Assembly: GCA_002733105.1 (NCBI GenBank)
Contig: NVUI01000013.1
Span: 26,222-60,291 of the forward strand
Reading direction: 5' to 3'
Length of the DNA stretch: 34,070 nucleotides
From: Methylophaga sp.
Lineage (GTDB): Bacteria > Pseudomonadota > Gammaproteobacteria > Nitrosococcales > Methylophagaceae
Below, in pieces: positions 9,483 through 17,240 of the stretch. The notes beneath the pieces were generated by a model that was not told the origin of the DNA, searched no databases, and saw nothing but the letters and a program-made list of their open reading frames with translations. The position numbers and the translations under genes are program-made. How positions within the stretch are numbered: the first letter of the stretch is position 1; the number at the start of each line of letters is the position of its first letter.

Positions 9483-10457
9483 CTACTTAGCTTTATAGGA
9501 TGTATAAGCAACTTTTAATAAATCAGTATCATTATCTTTTGGCACCCAATTGAGTTCTTTTTCTCCCTTACTGACATCTAAAACACAGGTTTCATCCGCA
9601 ATTAAATATTGCTCTGGATCCATAATTGGCTTACCTATTCTATCCAAGAATGCTAGCGAAAGTTTGACTAATGATGCAGGTGTAGAGACTAAGAAAGATT
9701 TGCTATTGGCCTCATCCACTAAGCTTCTAAGAAGTTCTCGTACTGTAGGAGGGTTCAAAGAACCTAGATTGTATACTTCATTTGGAAAACCGGCTGTAAC
9801 AGCACAAAGACAAGCTTCAGCACAATCACTAACAGAGATAAATTGGTAATAATTTGAACCGTTGCCAATGAGAGGGACAGGTAAGTTAGCATCAATTAAT
9901 TTGAAGAGCTTTTCTAGAATGCCAAGACGGCCTGGGCCGATGATTAATCTAGGGCGGAAAATGGTAATGTTAATTCCTTTACCCCGATATTCTTCACATA
10001 GCAGTTCCGTTTGGTATTTGGCTTCTCCATAAGGGCCAATGGGCTTTCTAGGGTGGTCTTCAAAGCGAGGATTTGTTTGAGTATGGCCATAAACCATATC
10101 AGTTGTGTAGTAGACAAGCTTATCCAGCTTTCTTTGAAGCATAAAATTAAGTACATTTGTTGTACCAACATATAATGCTTGCCAGAAATAATCCTCTCGT
10201 TCACTTCTTTTTTTAATTGGTACCAATAATTCGGCAGCAAAGTGATACACAATATCATCTTGTTCAGTCACAATATTTTCGAATGTATCGGTCTGTTTGA
10301 CATCCATTTTAAGGTAGGTGACTTGGTTACTATCATAAATACCTGAGCTAGGTGTTTGCTTACGGTCACAGATAAGGATCTGCTCACCTTGGGCTGTGAG
10401 TTTTTTGGTTAATTCTGTACCTAGAAAACCATCACCACCAAAGATTATATGTTTCAT
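9483..10457 (-). CDS. NAD-dependent epimerase/dehydratase (extended SDR)
   Basis: A 324-residue extended short-chain dehydrogenase. The nucleotide-binding motif HIIFGGDGFLGTEL is at the very N-terminus, the catalytic YxxxK is in YGEAKYQTE near residue 143, and the substrate region has RPRLIIGPGRLGILEKLF. Family members act on nucleotide sugars or lipid-linked sugars, as 4-epimerases, dehydratases or 4-reductases; the exact reaction is not readable. It lies 34 bases after the small carrier gene and 31 bases before the methyltransferase gene, all on the minus strand, which suggests a further modification of the polyprenyl-pentose made upstream. Confidence 0.8.
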   Translation of the reverse strand: MKHIIFGGDGFLGTELTKKLTAQGEQILICDRKQTPSSGIYDSNQVTYLKMDVKQTDTFENIVTEQDDIVYHFAAELLVPIKKRSEREDYFWQALYVGTTNVLNFMLQRKLDKLVYYTTDMVYGHTQTNPRFEDHPRKPIGPYGEAKYQTELLCEEYRGKGINITIFRPRLIIGPGRLGILEKLFKLIDANLPVPLIGNGSNYYQFISVSDCAEACLCAVTAGFPNEVYNLGSLNPPTVRELLRSLVDEANSKSFLVSTPASLVKLSLAFLDRIGKPIMDPEQYLIADETCVLDVSKGEKELNWVPKDNDTDLLKVAYTSYKAK

Positions 10458-10491
10458 TACTAAATGTTCCTTCTTTAAGTCAATGTGTAAT

Positions 10492-10860
10492 TTATGTGCG
10501 TGCCACTAAAGCGACACCTGCACTGATTAGTAGTACACCGGCTACTCGCCAGATCGTGACTGCTTCATCTAATGCAAAATGTCCGTAAATGGTAATTAAA
10601 ACAAATGATAAACCAAGAAAAGGGTAGGCAAAGCTAATTTCAACTCTTGATAAAACGACCAAATGGCAAGCCATACTGATCACCATCACAATTATCCCTC
10701 CAATGATGTACCAATTTAAGAGAACGTCAAGGGCGGAGGACATCAGTCCTGAAATGGTGAGATCAAATTTACCAATCGTTGTCATTCCTTTTTTTAGCAG
10801 GATTTGTGATAAAAAATTGGTGAGCACGGTAAATAATATTAATGGGATAAACTTGGTCAT
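10492..10860 (-). CDS. Small EamA/SMR-like membrane carrier (candidate lipid-sugar flippase)
   Basis: The track ORF (10923) begins inside the preceding gene. The ATG at 10860, which overlaps the reductase stop as ATGA, is the credible start (122 residues, MTKFIPLILF...). Four hydrophobic segments are visible: residues ~3-20, ~43-62, ~70-90 and ~98-120. The sequence is of the EamA/small multidrug resistance type, like the ArnE/ArnF flippase subunits. In an operon making a polyprenyl-phosphate sugar, flipping that lipid across the inner membrane is the natural role, but this is inferred from context. Confidence 0.65.
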   Translation of the reverse strand: MTKFIPLILFTVLTNFLSQILLKKGMTTIGKFDLTISGLMSSALDVLLNWYIIGGIIVMVISMACHLVVLSRVEISFAYPFLGLSFVLITIYGHFALDEAVTIWRVAGVLLISAGVALVART

Positions 10861-11612
10861 AGGTTTAATCTCTTGAAAATAGCTTCTGGAATACTTTTTA
10901 TTACTAACATAATCACGGCCCAAAATCTGGGTGTGTATACTTCATTTTTGCCTTTGGCAGCCGCTTTATAAATATCATCAGCTACTTTGTCAGCAGATGC
11001 CCAGAGTATGCCTTTGTCAAAATCTTTAGTCATAGGCGTATCGATAAAACCTGGCTTTATGGTAGTCACGGTACAATTTGATGGGTGAAGGCGATTCCTT
11101 AAACCTTGAAGAAAAAGGGTCAGAGCCCCTTTACCTGTACCATAGATATAGTTTGATTGACGGCCACGATCACCAGCCACTGAAGATATAACAATAATGC
11201 CTCTATCGGTTTCTTTTTCAACTTTATTGGCAATATGAGTGAGCAGTGATACAACACTTAAAAAATTTGTTGTTAGGGCGTCATACGTCATTTCCCATGA
11301 GTTTTCACAGGCCTTTTGGTCTGGAAGCATGCCATAAAAGAAATAATACTTAGCGATATCTTCGCTTTTTTGTTCAATTTGTTTCAGTAAATTCTGATGT
11401 TCTTTCATGTTGTCAAAGTCACTATAAAGGCTATCTATATTAGATGCGCCACGCAAAAGTAAATCAGCCTTGATACTATCAAGGTGGGTCTGGTTTCTCG
11501 CAATTAAGATCATTGAATCGCCCGCTTTCGCATGAATACGAGCCACCCTTTGTGCAACTTCTGAGGTTGCTCCAAAGATAACGATCGTTTCAGTTTTAAG
11601 ATTTTTTTTCAC
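10857..11612 (-). CDS. DprE2-like short-chain dehydrogenase (polyprenylphosphoryl-2-keto-pentose reductase)
   Basis: A 251-residue classical SDR: FGATSEVAQRVARI (cofactor glycine loop), NFLSVV, ISSVAGDRGRQSNYIYGTGKGAL with the Ser and YxxxK catalytic residues (YGTGK), then KPGFIDTPMTKDF. The start is GTG at 11612 with GGAG eight bases upstream. It overlaps the FAD oxidase gene by 17 bases and the next gene by four. In mycobacteria DprE1 oxidises and DprE2 reduces C2 of decaprenylphosphoryl ribose to give the arabinose epimer. The same pairing of an FAD oxidase and an SDR next to a UbiA transferase supports that role here. Confidence 0.78.
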   Translation of the reverse strand: MKKNLKTETIVIFGATSEVAQRVARIHAKAGDSMILIARNQTHLDSIKADLLLRGASNIDSLYSDFDNMKEHQNLLKQIEQKSEDIAKYYFFYGMLPDQKACENSWEMTYDALTTNFLSVVSLLTHIANKVEKETDRGIIVISSVAGDRGRQSNYIYGTGKGALTLFLQGLRNRLHPSNCTVTTIKPGFIDTPMTKDFDKGILWASADKVADDIYKAAAKGKNEVYTPRFWAVIMLVIKSIPEAIFKRLNL

Positions 11613-12906
11613 TTACGCGTCTCCAAAAGTCCGAGATAAATCTTGGATCAATGTATGCCTCAAACTCCTCATAGTTAGGGTAATAAGATTGAAATGCGGC
11701 CTGAGGCATTCGTACGTCTTTAGCTGGATATACCTTTCCTCCAGCGTTAATGACTAATTGATCAAGTTGTTGGAGCAATGCTAGGGTAGTCTCCCCTCTA
11801 TTGGCAAAATCAAGCGCCAAGCATAGCCCTGGACTGGGGAAAGATAACATTCCGGGCGAAGGCAAATCACCAAATTCTTTTAATACAGCAAGAAAGGAGC
11901 CGAGACCAGAAGCCACTATTTTATTTAAAGCTTGTTCCATCACTGAAAGTTGAGAGGAAGGAACAACAAATTGATACTGATAAAAGCCTTGGCTACCATA
12001 AATGCGATTCCAGTTTCCGATACCATCTAAGGGGTAGAAAAAACTATCATAGTGCTGATAGATTATTTTGCCTTCATTTAAACGATTTTTATTAAAATAA
12101 AGCGTGTTAAATGCTTTAACGGAATATTTGTTAATCATTTGCTTAGGCAAGTTGAAAGGAACGGAAATTTTCGGTTCGAGTACTCTTTCTTTTTCCTCTT
12201 TATCACTATTAGCGTGATCACCCACCATAAATAGGCCCCGAGCAAAATCTTTGCCTGAAGAGGCACAATCTAACCATGCAACAGAATAACGGTGGTTTGT
12301 ATTGGCTTGTTCGGAAAGAGTTTGGAATTCTTCTAAGCCATGAAATACTGTTGTTTCAACGCTCATAAATGGTGAGGGTATTTTTATGAGCTGAATTTCT
12401 GCCCAGCTAATAAAGCCAGTCAGCCCAAGCCCACCGATAGTGGCAGCAAAGAAATCAGTATTTTCTTTCGGGCTACATATGAGGCTTTTACCATCAGAGC
12501 GCAAGAGCTCAAAACAGCGTATATGCCGGCCAATTGTACCGTCATGATGGTGATTCTTACCATGAACATCATTGGCAATGGCACCACCTAAAGTGACATA
12601 TTTTGTACCTGGAGTAACAGGTAAAAACCATCCGGTAGGAACAATAAATTGTAGAATATCGGCAAACATTGTGCCTGCTTCACATCTTAAAATTCCCTGC
12701 TCTGTATCGAAGGAAATAAAACGATTAAGTGATTTACTGTCAATCACTAGACCTGATGAATTTAAGCACGAATCACCATAACTACGACCATTTCCATAAG
12801 GAAGTAATGATCCTGTGGTCGCTCCTAGATCAAAATCCATCCATGCAGGCTTAATGGCCTTTTGTGTAGACGTTGGAACATAAGCCCAACTTGTGTAACT
12901 TGTCAC
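11596..12906 (-). CDS. DprE1-like FAD-linked oxidase (polyprenylphosphoryl ribose 2'-oxidase)
   Basis: An FAD-binding (PCMH/VAO-type) oxidoreductase. Seen: LLPYGNGRSYGDSCLN and VTPGTKYVTLGGAIANDVHGKNHHHDGTIG, the FAD-contacting signatures of DprE1 and alditol oxidase-like proteins, then IGGLGLTGFISWAEI and a C-terminal ALO-type domain. The track start at 12957 overlaps the UbiA gene by 46 bases and has no SD. GTG at 12906, five bases after the UbiA stop, gives 436 residues and a more usual N-terminus (VTSYTSWAYVPTS), although its own SD is weak. It would act with the downstream SDR to epimerise C2 of a lipid-linked ribose. Confidence 0.8.
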   Translation of the reverse strand: MTSYTSWAYVPTSTQKAIKPAWMDFDLGATTGSLLPYGNGRSYGDSCLNSSGLVIDSKSLNRFISFDTEQGILRCEAGTMFADILQFIVPTGWFLPVTPGTKYVTLGGAIANDVHGKNHHHDGTIGRHIRCFELLRSDGKSLICSPKENTDFFAATIGGLGLTGFISWAEIQLIKIPSPFMSVETTVFHGLEEFQTLSEQANTNHRYSVAWLDCASSGKDFARGLFMVGDHANSDKEEKERVLEPKISVPFNLPKQMINKYSVKAFNTLYFNKNRLNEGKIIYQHYDSFFYPLDGIGNWNRIYGSQGFYQYQFVVPSSQLSVMEQALNKIVASGLGSFLAVLKEFGDLPSPGMLSFPSPGLCLALDFANRGETTLALLQQLDQLVINAGGKVYPAKDVRMPQAAFQSYYPNYEEFEAYIDPRFISDFWRRVSEKKS

Positions 12907-12911
12907 TACTT

Positions 12912-14366
12912 TCAGCTCGGTGGTAGCGCAGTTGCGATAAGTACAATAGCACCGCATAAACAGACTGTCACAAGGCTGACACTGTCTTTGATAGCAAATA
13001 CAATGGGATCTTCATGCATTTGCCCACGTCCAGTTATTAGCCAGATTCGGCCAATCCAATAAAGTAATAGAGGGCAGATCAACCAAAGTATCTCTGGATG
13101 AGCATACATTTGACTGACTTTGGTACTATTAAGATATAACGCTATAACAAGTATAGATATAAAGCCGGATGCAGTACCAAAACTTTTCAGCATAGACTTG
13201 TCTTCTATGTAATAACCTCGTCCCGGCGCACGTCCCTCACTTTCACTTTGCAGGTTGTCCAACTCAGAAAAACGTTTGGCAAAAGCAAGACTAAGAAAGA
13301 AAAACATCGAGAATACTAGCAACCAAAATGACCATGGTCCTTGAATGGCTATAATTCCACAAAAAATCCTCAAGGTGAATAATCCTGCGAGGACACAGAC
13401 ATCTAACATGGCAGCCGTTTTAAAGTAAAAGGAATAAAGTGAAGTGGTCACTAAATAAAGTAGTAATAACAATACTAAATTGCTGGGTAGTAAGCTGGCC
13501 ATAACAATGAAGAGCAGCGTTAATATTGCCATCATAATGACAGCCTGTTTAATTGGAATTAAACCAGAAGCAAATGCACGCCCTCGTTTGTATCGATTTA
13601 ATCGGTCAGATTGTAGGTCTAGTAAATCATTCATTATGTAAGTGCCAGAGGCAAGTAGAGATAGGCAAATAAAACAAATGGCTAGCCGAAACAGGCTGTC
13701 AAAATCATCTAATTTTTGGTTAAGGAAAAAAGGCACAAAAATGAGTGTATTTTTAACCCATTGGTGAACACGGATCGCTTTTAGATAATCTTTAATGGAT
13801 GGGCTAGGCAGCAGGAATATTTTTTCAATAGTGAATTTTTTCTGAATCTGCCGTAAAAACTGATTATCTCTTGAAACCACCGACACTTGTTTAGCCGATT
13901 GCCAGACAAATATATCGTCCATATCATTACCAACATATTCAAAGCTATTTTCACCAAAGCGGTTGACTAAGTATTGGCATTTATTATGTCGAGTCATATT
14001 TATTGTCGAATCTGAGGCGATGACTTCATCAAACAATTTGAGGTGATTTGCAATTGATTCAGCCGTAGAAATATGACTACCCGTAATTAATAGCACCAAC
14101 CTATCACTAGGTTGAGATTGAATATATTGAATGACATCATCGTTGTAGGGCAGACTTTGGGGTGGAAGCTGGACCCGCTCAGCCACCTTAGCCTTAAAAT
14201 AGGCTTTAGATTTAAAGATCCAGAACAAAGCAATAATACAATAAAAAGGATTCTGCTTTAAAAGCAGTAATAATGACTCATACAAAGAATCTGTTTTAAT
14301 TAATGTACCGTCAAGGTCAATACATAGCGGGGTATTCCCCTGATCGAGATCAATATTTGACATCAA
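12912..14366 (-). CDS. HAD-phosphatase/UbiA-prenyltransferase fusion (polyprenyl-phosphate phosphoribosyltransferase-like)
   Basis: The first gene of the operon; 484 residues, two domains. Residues ~13-190 are a HAD hydrolase: IDLDGTLIKTDS (DxDGT), LLITGSH (motif II) and YVGNDMDDIFVW (GNDxxD, motif IV). Residues ~195-484 are a UbiA membrane prenyltransferase: VHQWVKNTLIFVPFF, the metal/diphosphate motif MNDLLDLQSDRLNRYKRGR, the second motif LAFAKRFSEL and about eight or nine hydrophobic helices. In the mycobacterial arabinose-donor pathway the UbiA enzyme joins PRPP to polyprenyl phosphate and a phosphatase then removes the 5-phosphate. The HAD domain could do the second step, which is inference. 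HAD-UbiA fusions occur in other Gram-negatives. Confidence 0.8.
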   Translation of the reverse strand: MMSNIDLDQGNTPLCIDLDGTLIKTDSLYESLLLLLKQNPFYCIIALFWIFKSKAYFKAKVAERVQLPPQSLPYNDDVIQYIQSQPSDRLVLLITGSHISTAESIANHLKLFDEVIASDSTINMTRHNKCQYLVNRFGENSFEYVGNDMDDIFVWQSAKQVSVVSRDNQFLRQIQKKFTIEKIFLLPSPSIKDYLKAIRVHQWVKNTLIFVPFFLNQKLDDFDSLFRLAICFICLSLLASGTYIMNDLLDLQSDRLNRYKRGRAFASGLIPIKQAVIMMAILTLLFIVMASLLPSNLVLLLLLYLVTTSLYSFYFKTAAMLDVCVLAGLFTLRIFCGIIAIQGPWSFWLLVFSMFFFLSLAFAKRFSELDNLQSESEGRAPGRGYYIEDKSMLKSFGTASGFISILVIALYLNSTKVSQMYAHPEILWLICPLLLYWIGRIWLITGRGQMHEDPIVFAIKDSVSLVTVCLCGAIVLIATALPPS

Positions 14367-14747
14367 TAATAGCCCTTACTATATAGGTAGGATGAGTGGA
14401 GTCCTATGATGTAGCATGAATATAACATCGTATCATCTTATCCTTAATGCTCCCATCATTCAGTAGACTGGTCGATACTTCTCAGAATGAATAGGATTCC
14501 ATGTGTTTAACTGTGTGAGCAGAGATCAATTTAATTGAAACACAGCACAACACAAACGTGTAGAAATGTTTAACATTATATTCAATTTCAAAATGATTAT
14601 CTTAGACCTGACTCAAATAATCAACTAAATTTTTCAGTGGGTTATGAGACTATCCTATAAATTACATTAGTTTATTTAACTATCAACTTCATATTTTCTC
14701 AAAATAACTACAAAACCGATTAGTTGGTCAGTAATGAGTTCTATCTA
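14367..14747 (+). other. Intergenic region between the HAD-UbiA operon and dctM
   Basis: A 381-base AT-rich stretch with no supported ORF. It should hold the minus-strand promoter of the HAD-UbiA operon near its left end; AAGG lies about ten bases before that gene's start on the minus strand. It should also hold the 3' end of the dctM transcript. I see no strong terminator hairpin, repeat or RNA gene. Confidence 0.5.
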
Positions 14748-16049
14748 TTATTCCATCAATCTAGGTAGCCATAAGGCAACATCTGGAAAGCTAATCAAAA
14801 TGGCTAATACCGCTACTTGAATAATAATGAAGGGAATAACACCACGATAAATAGTGGTGAGTTCAAGTGAGGGAGCACTGGCCTTTAGATAGAATAATGA
14901 AAAGCCAAAAGGGGGCGTTAAGAATGAAGTTTGCAGGTTAAGGGCGATCAGCAAGGCGAACCATAACGGATCAAGCCCCATATGAATGGCTACAGGGGCA
15001 ATAATGGGTACAACGATAAAACAAATTTCAATAAAATCTAAGAAGAATCCTAAGATAAAAATCAATAACATACTGACAATCAGAAAACTCCACTTACCAC
15101 CGGGTAAGGTATCGAAGATATCAAAGATCAGATCATCACCTCCCATACCAACAAAGACTAAACCAAAGGCGGTGGCACCAATTAAGATCAAAAATACCAT
15201 ACTGCTAAGGCGGGTAGTTTGTTGCAGTGCTTGACGTAGATTACTAAGATTTAATCGGCCATGTATTGCCGCCAATATCATGGCGCCTAGTGCCCCAACA
15301 GCCGCAGATTCGGTAGGCGAAGCAACACCGAAGAATATCGAACCTAATACTGCTAACACCAAGGTGAGAGGGGGTAGCAGACTTTTAATGACTTTTATCG
15401 CTAGGTGTTCATCGTTATCAGGATTTTTTTCAATAGCAGGAGCTAATTCAGGGTGTTTCCATGCTATAAATCCAATATAAGCCATGTAGGAAAACACTAA
15501 CATCATGCTGGGTATGGCGGCAGCGACAAATAATTGGCCAACGGGTACGCCAATAACATCCCCTAATAAGATAAGGATAATACTGGGAGGAATAATTTGA
15601 CCTAAGGTACCAGAGGCGGCAATAGTGCCGCTAGCTAATGTGGGTGCATAACCATGTTTTAGCATGGCCGGTAAGGCAATAACAGCCATAGTAACAACAG
15701 AGGCACCAACCACACCCGTAGTGGCTGCTAATAGTGCGCCCACAGCAACAACTGAAATAGCTAATCCACCACGAATTCGGCCAAACAATCGGCCCATAGT
15801 TTCGAGCAATTCTTCAGCGATCCCTGACTTTTCTAGTATGACACCCATAAAGATAAATAAAGGGACAGCTAACAAGGTAAAGTTAGTCATGATCCCCCAA
15901 ATTCTTAAGGGGAGCAGGTCAAAAAACCCTAAACCAAGAAAGACACTACCAAAACCAAGAGCAACAGCACCTAAAGTAAAGGCAACGGGGAAGCCTAATA
16001 ACAATAATAGAAATAAGGCGGCAAACATGACTAAAGCCCAGATTTCCAT
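14748..16049 (-). CDS. dctM: TRAP transporter large permease DctM
   Basis: The large 12-helix membrane subunit of a tripartite ATP-independent periplasmic transporter, which uses an ion gradient to import a substrate delivered by a periplasmic DctP protein. The 433 residues are hydrophobic throughout; typical DctM segments include FPVAFTLGAVALGFG, TGVVGASVVTMAVIALPAML, GTIAASGTLGQIIPPSI and SPTESAAVGALGA. The ATG shares one base with the dctQ TAA (TAATG), so the two are coupled. No dctP lies nearby, so the substrate cannot be suggested; organic acids are common for the family. Confidence 0.92.
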   Translation of the reverse strand: MEIWALVMFAALFLLLLLGFPVAFTLGAVALGFGSVFLGLGFFDLLPLRIWGIMTNFTLLAVPLFIFMGVILEKSGIAEELLETMGRLFGRIRGGLAISVVAVGALLAATTGVVGASVVTMAVIALPAMLKHGYAPTLASGTIAASGTLGQIIPPSIILILLGDVIGVPVGQLFVAAAIPSMMLVFSYMAYIGFIAWKHPELAPAIEKNPDNDEHLAIKVIKSLLPPLTLVLAVLGSIFFGVASPTESAAVGALGAMILAAIHGRLNLSNLRQALQQTTRLSSMVFLILIGATAFGLVFVGMGGDDLIFDIFDTLPGGKWSFLIVSMLLIFILGFFLDFIEICFIVVPIIAPVAIHMGLDPLWFALLIALNLQTSFLTPPFGFSLFYLKASAPSLELTTIYRGVIPFIIIQVAVLAILISFPDVALWLPRLME

Positions 16050-16564
16050 TATTGGGCCTCAGTGTTGTTGCTAAGTTTAAGGATATTTTTTAACAAGCCT
16101 GCTAAGCCTTGCAATATCAGCAAGCTAAAGGCAATTAATAAACTACCTTTCAAAATAAAACGGTATGGCAGACCGCCTGGATCAGGAGAGCCTTCATTGT
16201 AAAAAAAAGCGTTTTCAACAAAAGGCCAAGAGGTGAATAAGATCAGCATACAAAAAGGGAATAATAAAAATAATGTGCCGAAGATATTGATAAGTGCACG
16301 TTGCCGGTCGGATACAAATCGACTTTGATAAAGGATATCAACACGGACATGTTCATCGTGTTTAAGAGTGTAGGCTGAGCCTAATAGAAAAATTAGGGCA
16401 AATAAATGCCATTCTAACTCTTGTAGTGCCACCGACCCTTGCTGGAATAAATAACGCATAGCAACGTCATAACAAATCAATAACACCATGACTAACACCA
16501 ACCATGAAGCGGCACGGCCCATCCATTCCGTGATGGATTCTATGATTGAAATAAAGGCTTTCAC
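16049..16564 (-). CDS. dctQ: TRAP transporter small permease DctQ
   Basis: The small four-helix subunit of the TRAP transporter, 171 residues. Hydrophobic segments lie at ~15-35, ~47-67, ~88-108 and ~137-157, with the family-typical ELEWHLFALIFLLGSAYTLKHDEHVRVDILY between helices. The start is GTG at 16564, which shares its first base with the response-regulator stop (TAGTG). The gene order regulator-dctQ-dctM with one-base overlaps implies a single transcript and coupled translation. Confidence 0.9.
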   Translation of the reverse strand: MKAFISIIESITEWMGRAASWLVLVMVLLICYDVAMRYLFQQGSVALQELEWHLFALIFLLGSAYTLKHDEHVRVDILYQSRFVSDRQRALINIFGTLFLLFPFCMLILFTSWPFVENAFFYNEGSPDPGGLPYRFILKGSLLIAFSLLILQGLAGLLKNILKLSNNTEAQ

Positions 16565-17184
16565 TATCGGTCTGTTTGTTGAGGAAGTAGCTGCTTAGCA
16601 ATGATGACAGCCTGAGTTCTGTTTTCGGCATTGAGCGTTTGCAGAATAGCTCGAACATGTAATTTGACGGTGTGTTCACTCAAATCCAGATTTCGTGCAA
16701 TGCGTTTATTAGATTCTCCCTGGCAAAGTTGTTTGAGTACATCTTGCTGTCTTGGTGTGAGGTCACTCAGTGTTGATTCTGTTGATAGATTAGTTGAATG
16801 ATTAGGATGGATTGATATACCACTACTCAGCATTAATTTAATCGCACTGAGCATATCATCACTTTTCATTGATTTTGACATGTAGCCTAACGCACCTGCT
16901 TGAAGAGAAAGCTGCGAATCTTTTGGATCATCAGAAGAGGTCACCACAATAATGGGGGTATTTGGCTGTTGTACCAAAAGTTGCGCAATACCCTCATAAT
17001 AGCTAAGGCCCGGCATATTGAGATCAACCAGCATTAAATCCCAATTATCGGTGGCTTTGGTAAGCTGCAATAACTCAGTGTAACTGCTGGTCAGATGAAT
17101 TTCTGTTGGCCCCTCTAAACGCTGAACTAATATGGAAAGTGCGTCTCTATAGAGCTCATGATCATCGGCAATAAGAATTTTCAT
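16564..17184 (-). CDS. NarL/FixJ-type response regulator
   Basis: The track starts at 17202, but the second ATG at 17184 (MKILIADDHELYRDAL) matches receiver-domain N-termini, giving 206 residues. Receiver domain residues ~1-120: acidic pair in IADDHE, phospho-acceptor Asp in LMLVDLNMPG near residue 53, Thr/Ser in VVTSSDD and Lys in YMSKSMKSDD. A LuxR-type HTH at ~140-200 has LTPRQQDVLKQLCQGESNKRIARNLDLSEHTVKLHVRAIL. It is coupled to dctQM and divergent from the hybrid kinase, its probable partner. It likely controls the transporter, its own operon or both. Confidence 0.88.
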   Translation of the reverse strand: MKILIADDHELYRDALSILVQRLEGPTEIHLTSSYTELLQLTKATDNWDLMLVDLNMPGLSYYEGIAQLLVQQPNTPIIVVTSSDDPKDSQLSLQAGALGYMSKSMKSDDMLSAIKLMLSSGISIHPNHSTNLSTESTLSDLTPRQQDVLKQLCQGESNKRIARNLDLSEHTVKLHVRAILQTLNAENRTQAVIIAKQLLPQQTDR

Positions 17185-17240
17185 GTGATGATAATAGAGC
17201 ATTTTCCAGTTATTTGGCTATTGATGTATCCTTAAACGTC

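Noticed and set aside
9550-9849. 99-residue plus-strand ORF across the epimerase gene
   Set aside because: Entirely within the minus-strand epimerase coding sequence with no independent support.
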